Shown: positions 56,249 to 64,000, numbered from the stretch's first letter. The stretch: DNA of 64,000 bases from Bacillus sp. 165 (GCF_017742235.1 NZ_JAGHKQ010000006.1:124001-188000); one strand, 5' to 3'. Made by a program: numbers and translations. The notes: generated by a model not told the origin, from the sequence alone.

Positions 56249-56263
56249 TGATAATTATTACAA
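56249..56263. promoter_or_regulatory. PerR/Fur-type box upstream of ykuU
   Basis: On the minus strand TTGTAATAATTATCA matches both TTATAATNATTATAA (PerR) and TGATAATNATTATCA (Fur) at 12 of 14 specified positions. It lies 7 bases upstream of the –35. Peroxide control is the more natural choice for a peroxiredoxin. Confidence 0.5.
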
Positions 56264-56501
56264 CTAAAAATCTGGTAACACTTTCTAAATTAACTCCTCT
56301 ATCCCCATTATAAAGTATTGTACAGGAATTACAAAAAATATGCTGCGGGAAAGTAGATTAAGTCAAAACTATTGTGTACACTACCTGCGAAAAGTTTATT
56401 GACGATAGTTTTCCTTCTATTAAGTATAACTTTTGTATAAGCTTCTTCTCTCCTTCATAGTATATAGGGATAAGTAAACTATACAGTAAGGAGGTATACG
56501 C

Positions 56502-57233
56502 ATGAAAAACTATCTCATCAGGAGTATGCTTAATATCATCTCTTTTGCCCTTGTGCTGATAACTAATTTTCTTCTTCCAGCTGGACGCAATATTTCTCAA
56601 GTATCTAATAGCATTGATTATCTGTTTAAGCCAGCAGGATATGCCTTTATGATTTGGTTGGTAATCTATTTTTTACTTGCTGTTTGGTTAATGCGGCAAT
56701 TTTTCTGTTCTGAGATAGAAAAAGCTATTTATAAAAAAATAGGATATTGGTTTTCAGTGAACATGCTGCTGAATGCCTTATGGGTTCTCGCTTTTGGAAA
56801 TGAGCATATCAACATATCTTTACTGATTATGATTGGGATTTTACTGACGCTCATTGTTGTATATACCCGTATTCAAAGCTCTCCTAATAAAACTAAATTG
56901 ACCCGACTGCCTATTTCAATGTATCTTGGCTGGATTTCCATCGCTACCATCACCAATGTGTTTACTGTGTATAAAGCAAATGATATTACCCACCTATTAG
57001 GCTTAAATGAGCTGACTTGGACGATTATTATGCTTTTATTCGGTGGATTGCTAGGGGCTTACTTCACATTAAAAAATAATGACCTTGTTTACCCTCTCGT
57101 TTTTATATGGGCTTATGCTGCAATTATTGTGCAGAGAAAGAATATAGAGAGCATCACAACTGCCGCGTGGATTGCAATTGCTTTGTTAACAGCTGTGACT
57201 GTTTACAATGGACTTAGGAATAAGAATGTATAG
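56502..57233 (+). CDS. TspO/MBR-like membrane protein
   Basis: 243 aa, ATG at 56502 with TAAGGAGG upstream. Five helices in the first two-thirds resemble TspO/MBR (tryptophan-rich sensory protein); LFKPAGYAFMIWLVIYFLLAVWLM near residue 43 matches the first family motif. Longer than classic TspO (about 160 aa), with seven helices overall. Family members bind porphyrins or tetrapyrroles; the role here is unknown. Confidence 0.75.
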   Translation: MKNYLIRSMLNIISFALVLITNFLLPAGRNISQVSNSIDYLFKPAGYAFMIWLVIYFLLAVWLMRQFFCSEIEKAIYKKIGYWFSVNMLLNALWVLAFGNEHINISLLIMIGILLTLIVVYTRIQSSPNKTKLTRLPISMYLGWISIATITNVFTVYKANDITHLLGLNELTWTIIMLLFGGLLGAYFTLKNNDLVYPLVFIWAYAAIIVQRKNIESITTAAWIAIALLTAVTVYNGLRNKNV

Positions 57234-57667
57234 CATCACCCTGTACAAAAAAGCGCGGTTTTTTACGGATGAAACCTTATATATTTTAACAACAACCGTT
57301 TCTTAACACTGCACTTTACGGCTTCTTCTCGGTTTGTAATACTAACTCGATAGTGAATCAGAAGCTCTATACGCCCCTTAGAAGGTACCACAATCAGCAT
57401 GAGGTCTAGATACGATGTCTTTAAACCCTTCTAATATCGCCTTTTCAATCACCATAGCTTTTGACACACAATAATACATTAAACAGAGACTTTCACACTA
57501 GACTTAGGAATTGACAAGACCTGTCATGGCATTATCTTTCCTCCAAATGAATCATATTGCGGTAACTGGAACGTTTTCTATAAGGTATATATGTTCTCTC
57601 TCTTCTCAAAAACAAATCATAGCTGCCCTCACAATAATATTTATGCTGGAAACAAAAAACAGACAGG
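57234..57667. other. Gene-free stretch, possibly with a decayed gene
   Basis: 434 bases. Two short minus-strand frames, 57378–57455 (25 codons) and 57263–57400 (45 codons), read like protein but in different frames and without ribosome sites; see findings. AAAAAAGCGCGGTTTTTT at about 57248–57265 is a weak terminator candidate for the TspO-like gene. Confidence 0.35.
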
Positions 57668-57683
57668 CTAGGCCTGTCTGTTT
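57654..57683 (-). terminator. dapL (ykuR) terminator
   Basis: Stem AAACAGACAGGC / GCCTGTCTGTTT, loop TAG; six T on the minus strand; overlaps the stop codon. Confidence 0.85.
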
Positions 57684-58798
57684 CCTTTAAACTGGAAATA
57701 TAATATTAAAAAGCGAATGGCTTTTTCAATAACCTCTTCATTTGGCTGCAGCTTTGCATGATGTAGGCCATATTCAGATCCCACCCCAAGCCAGAACATA
57801 AATCCTGGAATTTCACGAAGCATATAACCAAAGTCTTCTCCTGTCATCGCCTCTTTGCATTCGATAACCTTCATATCCGTTTGTTCTGCAAATTCCATAA
57901 ACTCGCGTGTAACCTCTTCATGATTGTATACTTCGTAATACATGGAGCCATAATCAATATTTGCCACACATTGAAAACCCGCTTCTATTCCTTTTACGAG
58001 AGCCTCGATACGAGACTTTACACGCTTCATAGATTCTACAGATAAGGTACGGATGGTTCCCTCTAGCCTTGCTTTTTCAGCAATGATGTTTTGAACAGTT
58101 CCTCCTGTAATTTTCCCAATCGTAATGACTGCGCTATCAAGCGGATCTATGTTCCTGCTAATGACAGATTGAAGTTGAGTCACCAAGTAGCTTGCTGCCA
58201 CTACCATATCATTTGTTTGCTGCGGATACGCTGCATGCCCGCCTTTCCCTTTTAAATCAATAAACAACTCTGATGTATTTGCAAACAGCAAACCTTCCTT
58301 TGTTGCAATGGTGCCAACGGGATATTCCGGTGCAATATGAAGACCGACGATCAGCTGCGGCATCCATTCTTGCAATTCTTCACTCCTCATCATAGGCTGT
58401 GCTCCGCCCGGCCCTTCTTCTGCGGGTTGAAAAATAAAAATGGCATCATCCTCAATCGGATCATTAACAAGCCCCGTCAATACTCCTAAGGCAATACTCA
58501 TATGCACGTCATGTCCGCAGGCATGCATATAGCCTTCATTAACAGAAGCAAAGGAATACCCAGTCTCTTCTTCAATCGGCAAGCCATCAATGTCTGTGCG
58601 ATACCCAATTGCTTTTTCAGGATTTGTTCCATGTACTTTTACGATTATTCCTGTTTGCCAGGTTTTTATTTCTAGACGATTCTTTGGTAACTCTTCTAAA
58701 TACTGTAACAAATACGCTTGCGTTTTATATTCCTGAAAACCGAGCTCTGGAATTTGGTGCAAGTCTCTACGAATTTGTACAAACGGGTTAATTTCCAT
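57668..58798 (-). CDS. dapL: N-acetyldiaminopimelate deacetylase
   Basis: 376 aa, ATG at 58798 behind AAGGCG. M20-family amidohydrolase with [14 protein letters not shown] at residue 9, [15 protein letters not shown] near residue 92 (metal His and Asp), [13 protein letters not shown] near residue 125 (catalytic Glu) and [11 protein letters not shown] at the end. Acts right after DapH in the acetylated branch of lysine/diaminopimelate synthesis, releasing acetate. Corresponds to ykuR (dapL) of B. subtilis. A hairpin separates it from dapH. Confidence 0.94.
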   Translation of the reverse strand: MEINPFVQIRRDLHQIPELGFQEYKTQAYLLQYLEELPKNRLEIKTWQTGIIVKVHGTNPEKAIGYRTDIDGLPIEEETGYSFASVNEGYMHACGHDVHMSIALGVLTGLVNDPIEDDAIFIFQPAEEGPGGAQPMMRSEELQEWMPQLIVGLHIAPEYPVGTIATKEGLLFANTSELFIDLKGKGGHAAYPQQTNDMVVAASYLVTQLQSVISRNIDPLDSAVITIGKITGGTVQNIIAEKARLEGTIRTLSVESMKRVKSRIEALVKGIEAGFQCVANIDYGSMYYEVYNHEEVTREFMEFAEQTDMKVIECKEAMTGEDFGYMLREIPGFMFWLGVGSEYGLHHAKLQPNEEVIEKAIRFLILYFQFKGNRQA

Positions 58799-58815
58799 AA
58801 TTTCGCCTTCCCTTA

Positions 58816-58850
58816 ATAAAAAGCGTAAGCAAAGAGCTTACGCTTTTTAT
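58816..58850 (-). terminator. Terminator-like hairpin between dapH and dapL
   Basis: 15-bp stem ATAAAAAGCGTAAGC / GCTTACGCTTTTTAT, loop AAAGA. It ends 17 bases before the dapL start, so it cannot leave room for a promoter of dapL. Confidence 0.75.
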
Positions 58851-58851
58851 A

Positions 58852-59574
58852 TTATTTTGTTGGGTTTAATTCACGCAACGCTTGAATGATTTCTGTTTTA
58901 GACTTTGTTTTTTCATCAATTTCTTTAATGATGCGGGCAGGTACTCCTGCAACTACCGTATACGGAGGAACATCCTCAGTAACAATGGCACCAGCAGCAA
59001 CAACTGCTCCTTTTCCTACTGTCACACCTTCTAATACAACTGCATTCGCGCCGATTACTACGTCATCTTCTACAACCACAGGCTTAGCAGATGGTGGCTC
59101 AATTACGCCTGCAAGCACTGCGCCTGCTCCAACATGACTGTTTTTGCCGACAGTTGCTCGTCCACCAAGCACTGCGTTCATATCAATCATTGTACCTTCA
59201 CCAATCACAGCGCCGATGTTGATTACAGCACCCATCATGATTACTGCATTGTCCCCAATCTCCACTTGATCGCGAATAATTGCACCTGGCTCAATACGAG
59301 CTTTGATGCCCTTCATATCCAGTAAAGGAATTGCGGAATTGCGGCGGTCATTTTCCACCACATAATCTGCGATTTCAGCGCTGTTTCCTTCTAGCACAGT
59401 CTTAATATCAGACCACTCACCAAACAATACACCTGTTCCTTCATTCACAAATGCTTGAATGCTGTCAGGAAATTCAATGCCATTTAATTGGCCTTTTATG
59501 TATACTTTCACCGGCGTTTTCTTTTCACTTTTTTGAATAAACGAAATAATTTCGTTTGCATCCATCATCTTCAT
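58852..59574 (-). CDS. dapH: Tetrahydrodipicolinate N-acetyltransferase
   Basis: 240 aa, ATG at 59574 (GGAGG 8 bases upstream). N-terminal DapH domain ([28 protein letters not shown]), then left-handed beta-helix hexapeptide repeats from about residue 90 ([50 protein letters not shown]) with the [15 protein letters not shown] tail of hexapeptide acetyltransferases. Makes N-acetyl-2-amino-6-oxopimelate for diaminopimelate and lysine. Operon with dapL. Confidence 0.95.
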   Translation of the reverse strand: MKMMDANEIISFIQKSEKKTPVKVYIKGQLNGIEFPDSIQAFVNEGTGVLFGEWSDIKTVLEGNSAEIADYVVENDRRNSAIPLLDMKGIKARIEPGAIIRDQVEIGDNAVIMMGAVINIGAVIGEGTMIDMNAVLGGRATVGKNSHVGAGAVLAGVIEPPSAKPVVVEDDVVIGANAVVLEGVTVGKGAVVAAGAIVTEDVPPYTVVAGVPARIIKEIDEKTKSKTEIIQALRELNPTK

Positions 59575-59646
59575 TCTCTATTCCTCCTAATACTATGTGA
59601 TACTGTTACTCTACCAAACCAAGACAAAACTCGCAACAAACATTGG

Positions 59647-60513
59647 TTACATTTTTTTTTCTTGGAGCATATCTGCAAAAGCTTTAACTTGCTTCAACTC
59701 CAATGCTGAATCATTGAGAAACATCCATGTTTCTCTTGTAAATTGAATACCTCCATCAGTTAACGGAATTTTATGAAGAGAAGTATCCAGATCGTGCAGC
59801 ACAGTTGATGGTAAAATAGCGTAGCCTATGCCGTGAAGCACCATTTGCTTGCATGTTTCGATTTGATCCACCACAATGGTGCGGCGTGGGGCATGAGAAA
59901 AAGTACTGTACCACCACTGCTGAATTTGCGAGTAATAGGTAGAATCACTTTTAAACTGAATAAATGGTTTATTTGTATGGCGAAGCATTTCAATATTTTG
60001 AATTTCGGTATCTACCAAATACAGTTCATCGGTAAATAAATGGATTCGTTTCCCTTGCAGTTCATGCGTTCCCCGTAAAATAGCAATATGAACGTCTCCT
60101 TCAAAAAAATGCTTTTGCACCTCGCTGCTCCACCCAGTAAATAAAGAAATTTGCACAAGCGGATACTGTTTTACGAATGTTTTCAACATATTAGGAAGCC
60201 AGTACTGCGCAATAATGGATGCTACCGCAATTTTTAATGTTCCATGCGTCTTATTTTGCAGGGATGCCAGTTCATTTTTCATCGCCTCTTCTTTTCCAAC
60301 CATTTCTTTTGCATACGCAGCAACTTTCTCTCCCTCAGGCGTAATAGTCAATCCTTTTTGCGAACGTATAAAGAGCTTCGCTTCCCACGTTTTCTCCATT
60401 GTCTGCAATCGCTGACTTAGTGCCGGTTGTGAAACAAATAACCTCTCCGCAGCTTTTCTCATATTGGATTCCTGTGCCAACACAATCATCATTCGTAAAT
60501 CATCTAACTGCAT
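59647..60513 (-). CDS. ccpC: LysR-type regulator CcpC
   Basis: 288 aa from ATG at 60513 (GGAGGAG upstream). Winged helix-turn-helix: MQLDDLRMMIVLAQESNMRKAAERLFVSQPALSQRLQTMEKTW. Effector domain from residue 90 (KIAVASIIAQYWLPNMLKTFVKQYP, with DQIETCKQMVLHGIGYAILP near residue 216). Matches CcpC, the citrate-responsive repressor of citB and citZ in B. subtilis; position between dapH and darB (ykuL) is the same. It would govern TCA entry, downstream of PycA and PDH in this window. Confidence 0.92.
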   Translation of the reverse strand: MQLDDLRMMIVLAQESNMRKAAERLFVSQPALSQRLQTMEKTWEAKLFIRSQKGLTITPEGEKVAAYAKEMVGKEEAMKNELASLQNKTHGTLKIAVASIIAQYWLPNMLKTFVKQYPLVQISLFTGWSSEVQKHFFEGDVHIAILRGTHELQGKRIHLFTDELYLVDTEIQNIEMLRHTNKPFIQFKSDSTYYSQIQQWWYSTFSHAPRRTIVVDQIETCKQMVLHGIGYAILPSTVLHDLDTSLHKIPLTDGGIQFTRETWMFLNDSALELKQVKAFADMLQEKKM

Positions 60514-60526
60514 GGTCTCTCCTCCA

Positions 60527-60560
60527 TAAAAAAGCGCAGCCTCTTGTCCAAGAAGCTGCA
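60527..60560 (-). terminator. darB terminator
   Basis: GCAGCCTCTT / AAGAAGCTGC with loop GTCC (one mismatch), A-run on the plus strand giving Ts on the minus strand. Confidence 0.8.
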
Positions 60561-60567
60561 CACTTTC

Positions 60568-61011
60568 TTAATTATTGTAACGTTTTACTTTTTTATTCAA
60601 CAGCTTCAAAATAGCTCGACGTGTTAAAATGCCTTCAAAGTAACCGTCTTCATTTTCTACACATACAAATGGGTGATTAATAGTCATATCAAGACCTTCC
60701 ATAAAATTAGCATCGAGCTTTAATCTAGGAATCTCGCGGTTCATTACTTCTTCAACCTTCATATGTTCAAGCTTTTCAAATTCAATTCGCTCTAGCCCTA
60801 ATATCCGATCTAAAATCATTGCCGTACTCAGTAGTCCATGCAATTTATATGTTGGGTCTAATACAGGAATTGCTGAATAGCCAGACTTTGTCAAAACAAG
60901 CAAAGCGTGTTCAAGATTATTACCAACCTGCACATGCGCAACTTTCTCAGATGATATCAATAAATCTTTTACACATATGTTTTTAAATTCTTCAGTAGGA
61001 AGACTTATCAT
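60568..61011 (-). CDS. darB: DarB (YkuL/CbpB), c-di-AMP-binding CBS protein
   Basis: 147 aa, ATG at 61011 behind GGGGGAAAAC. Two CBS domains: SGYSAIPVLDPTYKLHGLLSTAMILD near residue 43 and HPFVCVENEDGYFEGILTRRAILKLL near residue 112. In B. subtilis apo-DarB stimulates (p)ppGpp synthesis by Rel and activates PycA; c-di-AMP binding releases both. Synteny with ccpC, abbA and ykuK is the same. Size is that of the B. subtilis protein. Confidence 0.93.
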   Translation of the reverse strand: MISLPTEEFKNICVKDLLISSEKVAHVQVGNNLEHALLVLTKSGYSAIPVLDPTYKLHGLLSTAMILDRILGLERIEFEKLEHMKVEEVMNREIPRLKLDANFMEGLDMTINHPFVCVENEDGYFEGILTRRAILKLLNKKVKRYNN

Positions 61012-61332
61012 TGATGTTTTCCCCCATTTTCTTTATCGATTCATGTTATTGTATTCGTATAACATGATAGCGTTTTCACTTTTTATTCTTTTTCATTTGT
61101 TTCCTTGGTCCCTTTTACACAACACTCTTATTGTAACACAAGAAAAAGAAATGAGGTAAATAAAGGGAAAATGTCCATTCCACACAAGACAAACAGATTA
61201 TTTCAAAACATGTTTGTTGTGTTCTTCGCCGGCCAGGATGCTTTTTTCTTTATTTAGGTAAGGTAGTTTTTGGAACCTTTTGCCGAATAGATTTTTCTCA
61301 TAAAAAAGAATGCCCTCAGGCACTCTTTTTCT
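61012..61332. other. Gene-free stretch between darB and abbA
   Basis: 321 bases with the darB promoter region and the abbA terminator. No reading frame with a ribosome site. Confidence 0.4.
61303..61331 (-). terminator. abbA terminator
   Basis: AAAAAGAATGCC / GGCACTCTTTTT (one G·T), loop CTCA; just past the abbA stop. Confidence 0.82.
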
Positions 61333-61527
61333 TTAATATCCCGCACCCTTGAGACGTGCATATAATGCTGTAATTTTTTGATATTGCATAATATCTGTAG
61401 TTCTCAAACCAGTTTCAATATCAGAAAGCTGGCACGCCAAAATCTCAACTGCGTAGTTTTGTTCAAATAATAAGTCTACTAGAAGATTTTTTTCTTCTTC
61501 TGTTAGGTAAAGGCTTTCTTGTTTCAC
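61333..61527 (-). CDS. abbA: AbbA, antirepressor of AbrB
   Basis: 64 aa from GTG at 61527 (GGAGGAAT upstream). Sequence begins MKQESLYLTEEEKNLLVDLLFEQNYAVEILACQLSDIETGLRTTDI, matching the AbbA fold (helical, acidic, DNA-mimicking). In B. subtilis AbbA binds the transition-state repressor AbrB to free its DNA targets, under Spo0A control. I looked for a Spo0A box upstream and did not find one; a TATAAT lies at 61571–61566 on the minus strand. Confidence 0.88.
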   Translation of the reverse strand: MKQESLYLTEEEKNLLVDLLFEQNYAVEILACQLSDIETGLRTTDIMQYQKITALYARLKGAGY

Positions 61528-61613
61528 AGTATTCCTCCTCTGTAAACCAATTGCTTCCTAACCTCATTATATAAAATTTACGCTTATTTTAATAGACTGA
61601 AAATTTAATTTTT

Positions 61614-62123
61614 TTATTTAGTATATCGATTTGCATAACTGAAGGCTGCATACGAGTCTGGTTTGATTTTTGCCGTAAGCCCCATACCTGTAATACGTGA
61701 AGTCATGTCCGAAATCAATTCCTTTGTCAATCCATAATGACCAATATCAAGATGAATTTCCATCAAAAATCTCGCACCTTCCTTTTGATAGGGATATAAA
61801 ATCTCGGCCATAGTACTGAGGTGGTCAGGAGTAAATAAACAGGCAATTTCTTGACTATAATACGTTTCTAAGTATATTTTTTCACGAAGACTTTCCATCT
61901 GTCTAAGTATTGTTTTATTACGCAAGCATCCCCATGCGCCTTTTCCAACACGATGCAAATGAATGGCACTAATAAATCTCGTGTAATTTTGATGTGCTTG
62001 AGAATCCGTTCCAATCGACAAACGGTATGTATTCACAGGATCCGCTCTCATAAAATTACAAATATGCGATAACACTGTCTCAAAATCCATATGTGCTTCA
62101 GATAAATTATAAAAGTCCCTCAT
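61614..62123 (-). CDS. ykuK: YkuK (DUF458) RNase H-like protein
   Basis: 169 aa, ATG at 62123 with AAAGGATG upstream. The segments YRLSIGTDSQAHQNYTRFISAIHLHRVGKGAWGC and RFLMEIHLDIGHYGLTKELI carry the acidic and His residues of this RNase H-like fold. Conserved beside abbA/ykuL in Bacillus. Nuclease activity has been suggested for the family by fold only. Confidence 0.88.
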   Translation of the reverse strand: MRDFYNLSEAHMDFETVLSHICNFMRADPVNTYRLSIGTDSQAHQNYTRFISAIHLHRVGKGAWGCLRNKTILRQMESLREKIYLETYYSQEIACLFTPDHLSTMAEILYPYQKEGARFLMEIHLDIGHYGLTKELISDMTSRITGMGLTAKIKPDSYAAFSYANRYTK

Positions 62124-62232
62124 ACAGCCACATCCTTTCTTTTTAGTGCCCGTTGCGGTTGCTTATTCTCATCTTATTAAAGTAATTTGCAAAATATGTC
62201 ACTTTTTTTGCGACTGTATGAGCGAGCTGTTT

Positions 62233-62379
62233 TTATCCTTTACTTGTTATAATATTACGCATAATATAACTGCAAGATGGACAAGTATAGATCACATTTT
62301 GATTAGACTGTGCAGTCAGCACTTCTTCAAGCTCTGCCTGTTGTCCACAGTTCGGACAAACTACTTGAGGTGTATGCAT
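62233..62379 (-). CDS. Small two-CxxC zinc-ribbon protein (YkzF-like)
   Basis: 48 aa from ATG at 62379 with GGGGGG upstream. Two cysteine pairs, CPNC near residue 8 and CPSC near residue 33, around a helical middle part (QQAELEEVLTAQSNQNVIYT) form a predicted zinc ribbon. In B. subtilis ykzF lies at this spot; I name it only by position. It lies downstream of the ykuJ terminator, so it probably has its own promoter. Confidence 0.7.
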   Translation of the reverse strand: MHTPQVVCPNCGQQAELEEVLTAQSNQNVIYTCPSCSYIMRNIITSKG

Positions 62380-62429
62380 CAAATCCCCCCTTCCTTTCGT
62401 TATTTTTTATTCTTGCCGTAAAAACATAC

Positions 62430-62459
62430 AAAAAGCACTCTCAAAGGAGAGTGCTTTTT
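62430..62459. terminator. ykuJ terminator
   Basis: Stem AAAAAGCACTCTC / GAGAGTGCTTTTT, loop AAAG; resembles the pdhD terminator in sequence. Confidence 0.83.
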
Positions 62460-62583
62460 GGGTACAAATATAAATTGTAAATACGATACAGTATACTTTC
62501 GTACCACATAAGAAATACTTTGGAGCATTGCTTAGCCAGTCAGTGCACATAAGAAGCTCTAGTTAAGTTTTTCTTTATGTATC

Positions 62584-62820
62584 CTACGAAATCATATCAT
62601 AAATTTCAATAGCAACCATATCTATGTTGTCAAATTGAAACGATTGTGGTTTTTCACCTGGCTGATATACCTCAAGTTCGTACATATCGCTTTTATCAAA
62701 GTATTTTACGCTACATTTTCTTTCACCATTTACTTCGAAATAACGTTGAGCAACCTCACCGTTTGTTGCTTGTTCTTTTAAGCTGACAAGACGTGTTAAA
62801 ATTCCTTGGAGCAGAGACAT
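62584..62820 (-). CDS. ykuJ: YkuJ family protein
   Basis: 78 aa from ATG at 62820 (AAAGGAGAG upstream). Core QRYFEVNGERKCSVKYFDKSDMYELEVYQPGEKPQSFQFDNIDMVAIEIYDM is the YkuJ family, whose structure is a small alpha/beta fold with no assigned function. About 120 bases of gap and a terminator separate it from the zinc-ribbon gene. Confidence 0.92.
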   Translation of the reverse strand: MSLLQGILTRLVSLKEQATNGEVAQRYFEVNGERKCSVKYFDKSDMYELEVYQPGEKPQSFQFDNIDMVAIEIYDMIS

Positions 62821-62899
62821 TAAATTCTCTCCTTTCACCTGTAATGACTATCAATAGCTTTTGCAATATAATAATGTTTTTATCCATCATTCTTTAAAA

Positions 62900-62934
62900 G
62901 CTATTGTCCATTAATTAGAATAATGGACAATAGC
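62900..62934 (-). terminator. Terminator-like hairpin for a small minus-strand gene
   Basis: Perfect 14-bp stem GCTATTGTCCATTA / TAATGGACAATAGC, loop ATTAGAA, followed by TTTT on the minus strand. It covers the stop codon of the 38-codon frame upstream. Confidence 0.65.
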
Positions 62935-63017
62935 AAGAAACACAACAAAAAATGACTATTTTTATCAAAAGATGCCAAGATAGGCAGATACAATTGATTT
63001 TTTCCTACTCCTATCAT
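62901..63017 (-). CDS. Possible 38-residue small membrane protein
   Basis: Frame from ATG at 63017 to TAG at 62901. Supported by ACAGGAGGT with GGAGG 7 bases before the ATG, by a strong terminator hairpin over its stop, and by a plausible product: a polar start (MIGVGKNQLYLP) and a C-terminal hydrophobic helix FLLCFLLLSIILI. Not recognised. It is divergent from the glutaredoxin gene. Arrangement of the site, frame and hairpin makes chance less likely than for a bare short frame. Confidence 0.45.
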   Translation of the reverse strand: MIGVGKNQLYLPILASFDKNSHFLLCFLLLSIILINGQ

Positions 63018-63052
63018 CAACATACCTCCTGTACATAAAATACTTCTTAATA

Positions 63053-63081
63053 TTGCCGCCCTTGCATTATCCCTTTATAAT
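63053..63081 (+). promoter_or_regulatory. Sigma A promoter of the glutaredoxin gene
   Basis: TTGCCG (63053–63058), 17 bases, perfect TATAAT (63076–63081). Confidence 0.6.
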
Positions 63082-63119
63082 GAAAAGCAGGTTTTATTTA
63101 CTAAATAAGGAGAACATAT

Positions 63120-63356
63120 ATGAAAAAAGAAGTAGATGTATATACACAGCCTGATTGTCCCCCTTGTCAAATCGTTAAAGAATTTTTACATCATTATCAC
63201 ATTGCGTTTAATGAATATAATATAAAAAAGGATCCTGCAGCATTCCATCGATTGACCAATGAATTTAATTCGTTTTCTACACCTACAGTTGTTATAGATG
63301 GGCATGTCGTGGCAGGATTCGATATTAAAGAGCTTGAACGGCTGTTAGATCTCTAA
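63120..63356 (+). CDS. Glutaredoxin-family protein (CPPC)
   Basis: 78 aa, ATG at 63120 with TAAGGAGAAC upstream. Thioredoxin fold with CPPC active site in VYTQPDCPPCQIVKEFL near residue 13 and the cis-Pro TPTVVIDGHVVAGFD near residue 54. Resembles NrdH/YruB-type glutaredoxins. Electron donor/acceptor unknown. Ends 80 bases before a bidirectional terminator. Confidence 0.87.
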   Translation: MKKEVDVYTQPDCPPCQIVKEFLHHYHIAFNEYNIKKDPAAFHRLTNEFNSFSTPTVVIDGHVVAGFDIKELERLLDL

Positions 63357-63437
63357 ATGCGAACTTTAAAGCATGCCTCTTTTGTTCTGCGTCTTTTCTA
63401 AAATGATACAGTAAACAAAAGCTGGTTTTTGCAGACT

Positions 63438-63468
63438 AAAAAAAGACTTTCCAATGGAAGTCTTTTTT
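63438..63468. terminator. Bidirectional terminator, glutaredoxin / secreted protein gene
   Basis: AAAAGACTTTCC / GGAAGTCTTTT with a bulged T, loop AAT, flanked by A and T runs. Confidence 0.78.
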
Positions 63469-63516
63469 CTGCGAAAATAGTTGCATTTGTTTCAAAATGA
63501 TATACTGTTTTTTCGT

Positions 63517-63981
63517 TTATTTTTGCAATTTTTGAATTTCTGGAAGCAGCTTTTCACTTTTATAATATCCTGCCATTTCCCAACTACCTTGGTCTTTCTG
63601 CATAGTGATTACTTCATATTTTCCTTTCACACGCTCATATACGTAAAGTAAATCATATTGTTTATCGTAAGCGATTTTCGTTTTACCATCAAAAGAAAAT
63701 GGCGCTTTTTTAGAGAATAAATAGCCTTTATTGACACCGGAGTTTTCATCTGTGAACACTTGAAGAAATGTATCGACAAAATATGGAGAAAGCTTACTGT
63801 ACATTGTATCCATGGAGAGGTTTTTATTTCGAATAGATGCTTGCTCTTCATAACCTTTTCTGATTGTTTCATACACGGCGCTCTTCTTAAAAATCGCTTC
63901 GCTTTGAGCAAGGGAAATACCTTGGTATGCAATTAACAGTACTGCACATAATAAGACGAGAACAACCGACCTTTTCTTCAT
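63517..63981 (-). CDS. Secreted or membrane-anchored hypothetical protein (DUF3993-like)
   Basis: 154 aa, ATG at 63981 behind AAGGAGGCG. N-terminal signal sequence MKKRSVVLVLLCAVLLIAYQG (no lipobox Cys after it). Body soluble, with QASIRNKNLSMDTMYSKLSPYFVDTFLQVFTDE and repeated Tyr/Lys-rich strands. I think it belongs with DUF3993-type exported Bacillus proteins, but this is from memory of the layout only. Function unknown. Confidence 0.7.
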   Translation of the reverse strand: MKKRSVVLVLLCAVLLIAYQGISLAQSEAIFKKSAVYETIRKGYEEQASIRNKNLSMDTMYSKLSPYFVDTFLQVFTDENSGVNKGYLFSKKAPFSFDGKTKIAYDKQYDLLYVYERVKGKYEVITMQKDQGSWEMAGYYKSEKLLPEIQKLQK

Positions 63982-64000
63982 TCCTGCGCCTCCTTCATGC

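Larger units (their letters stand above)
56160..56501. other. Divergent control region, ykuU / TspO-like
   Basis: 342 bases; contains the ykuU promoter and the PerR/Fur-type box listed separately. No coding frame seen; a promoter for the TspO-like gene could not be chosen with confidence. Confidence 0.45.

Noticed and set aside
61528-61613. Spo0A box upstream of abbA
   Set aside because: No TGTCGAA-like sequence is present in the gap, although abbA is Spo0A-linked in B. subtilis.

Overview
The window is ordinary-looking chromosomal DNA of an aerobic, endospore-forming Bacillus-type firmicute. The evidence is the gene order ylb–cta–pycA–ftsW–yla–ykt–pdh–yku, known from Bacillus subtilis and the B. 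cereus group, together with sporulation genes (ylbJ, ylbD, tgl, a YjcZ-type peptide, abbA) and the dual-function RNA SR1. Many proteins look closest to B. cereus-group homologues, but several (for example CtaB) differ enough that I would not name a species. I see no rRNA, tRNA, CRISPR array, insertion sequence, prophage or genomic island.

Layout. 1–9.4 kb: ylbL (cut by the left edge), ylbK, ylbJ, coaD, rsmD, ylbG, ricF (ylbF), a histidine phosphatase, ylbE, ylbD, ylbC, a YugN-like gene and an Asp23-like gene. 9.5–17.5 kb: the caa3 cytochrome oxidase locus (ctaB-C-D-E-F-G plus a DUF420 gene) on the minus strand, with ctaA divergent. 17.5–25.7 kb: pycA, ftsW, ylaN, a YlaL-like gene, a PhoH-type ATPase and a flavin-reductase-like gene. 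25.8–37.2 kb: small yla/ykt genes, typA, an inositol monophosphatase, nitronate monooxygenase, speA, tgl, the SR1 RNA and small DUF genes. 37.3–42.3 kb: the pyruvate dehydrogenase operon pdhABCD. 42.7–51.4 kb: ykyA, def, feoAB with a small Cys-rich partner, a HAD phosphatase, an EamA transporter, rpoY-rnjA and a Nudix gene. 51.5–64 kb: ktrC, cydAB, ykuV/ykuU, a TspO-like gene, dapH-dapL, ccpC, darB, abbA, ykuK, ykuJ, a glutaredoxin and a secreted hypothetical protein.

How the parts work together. Carbon and respiration dominate. Pyruvate is carboxylated by PycA or oxidised by PDH; electrons leave through caa3 or bd oxidase; heme A comes from CtaA and CtaB. Regulatory sites readable in the DNA fit this: cre-like sites upstream of ctaB and in SR1, matches to the CcpN consensus inside the SR1 promoter and between speA and the nitronate monooxygenase gene, a Rex/FNR-type site at cydA, a Fur box at feoA and a PerR/Fur-type box at ykuU. 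Genes for three proteins linked to cyclic-di-AMP (PycA, KtrC, DarB) also lie here. Almost every gene or operon end carries a clear Rho-independent hairpin, many of them bidirectional between converging genes.

I did not find a convincing new multi-gene system. The most useful non-routine observations are the CcpN-type sites, an apparent AUA start codon in a DUF3055 gene, a possible RNA divergent from SR1, two unannotated small reading frames with strong ribosome sites, an unusual stem-loop leader at cydA, and terminator-like hairpins inside operons. No database search was run: family names come from recognised motifs and gene order, and all promoters and operators are predictions by eye.
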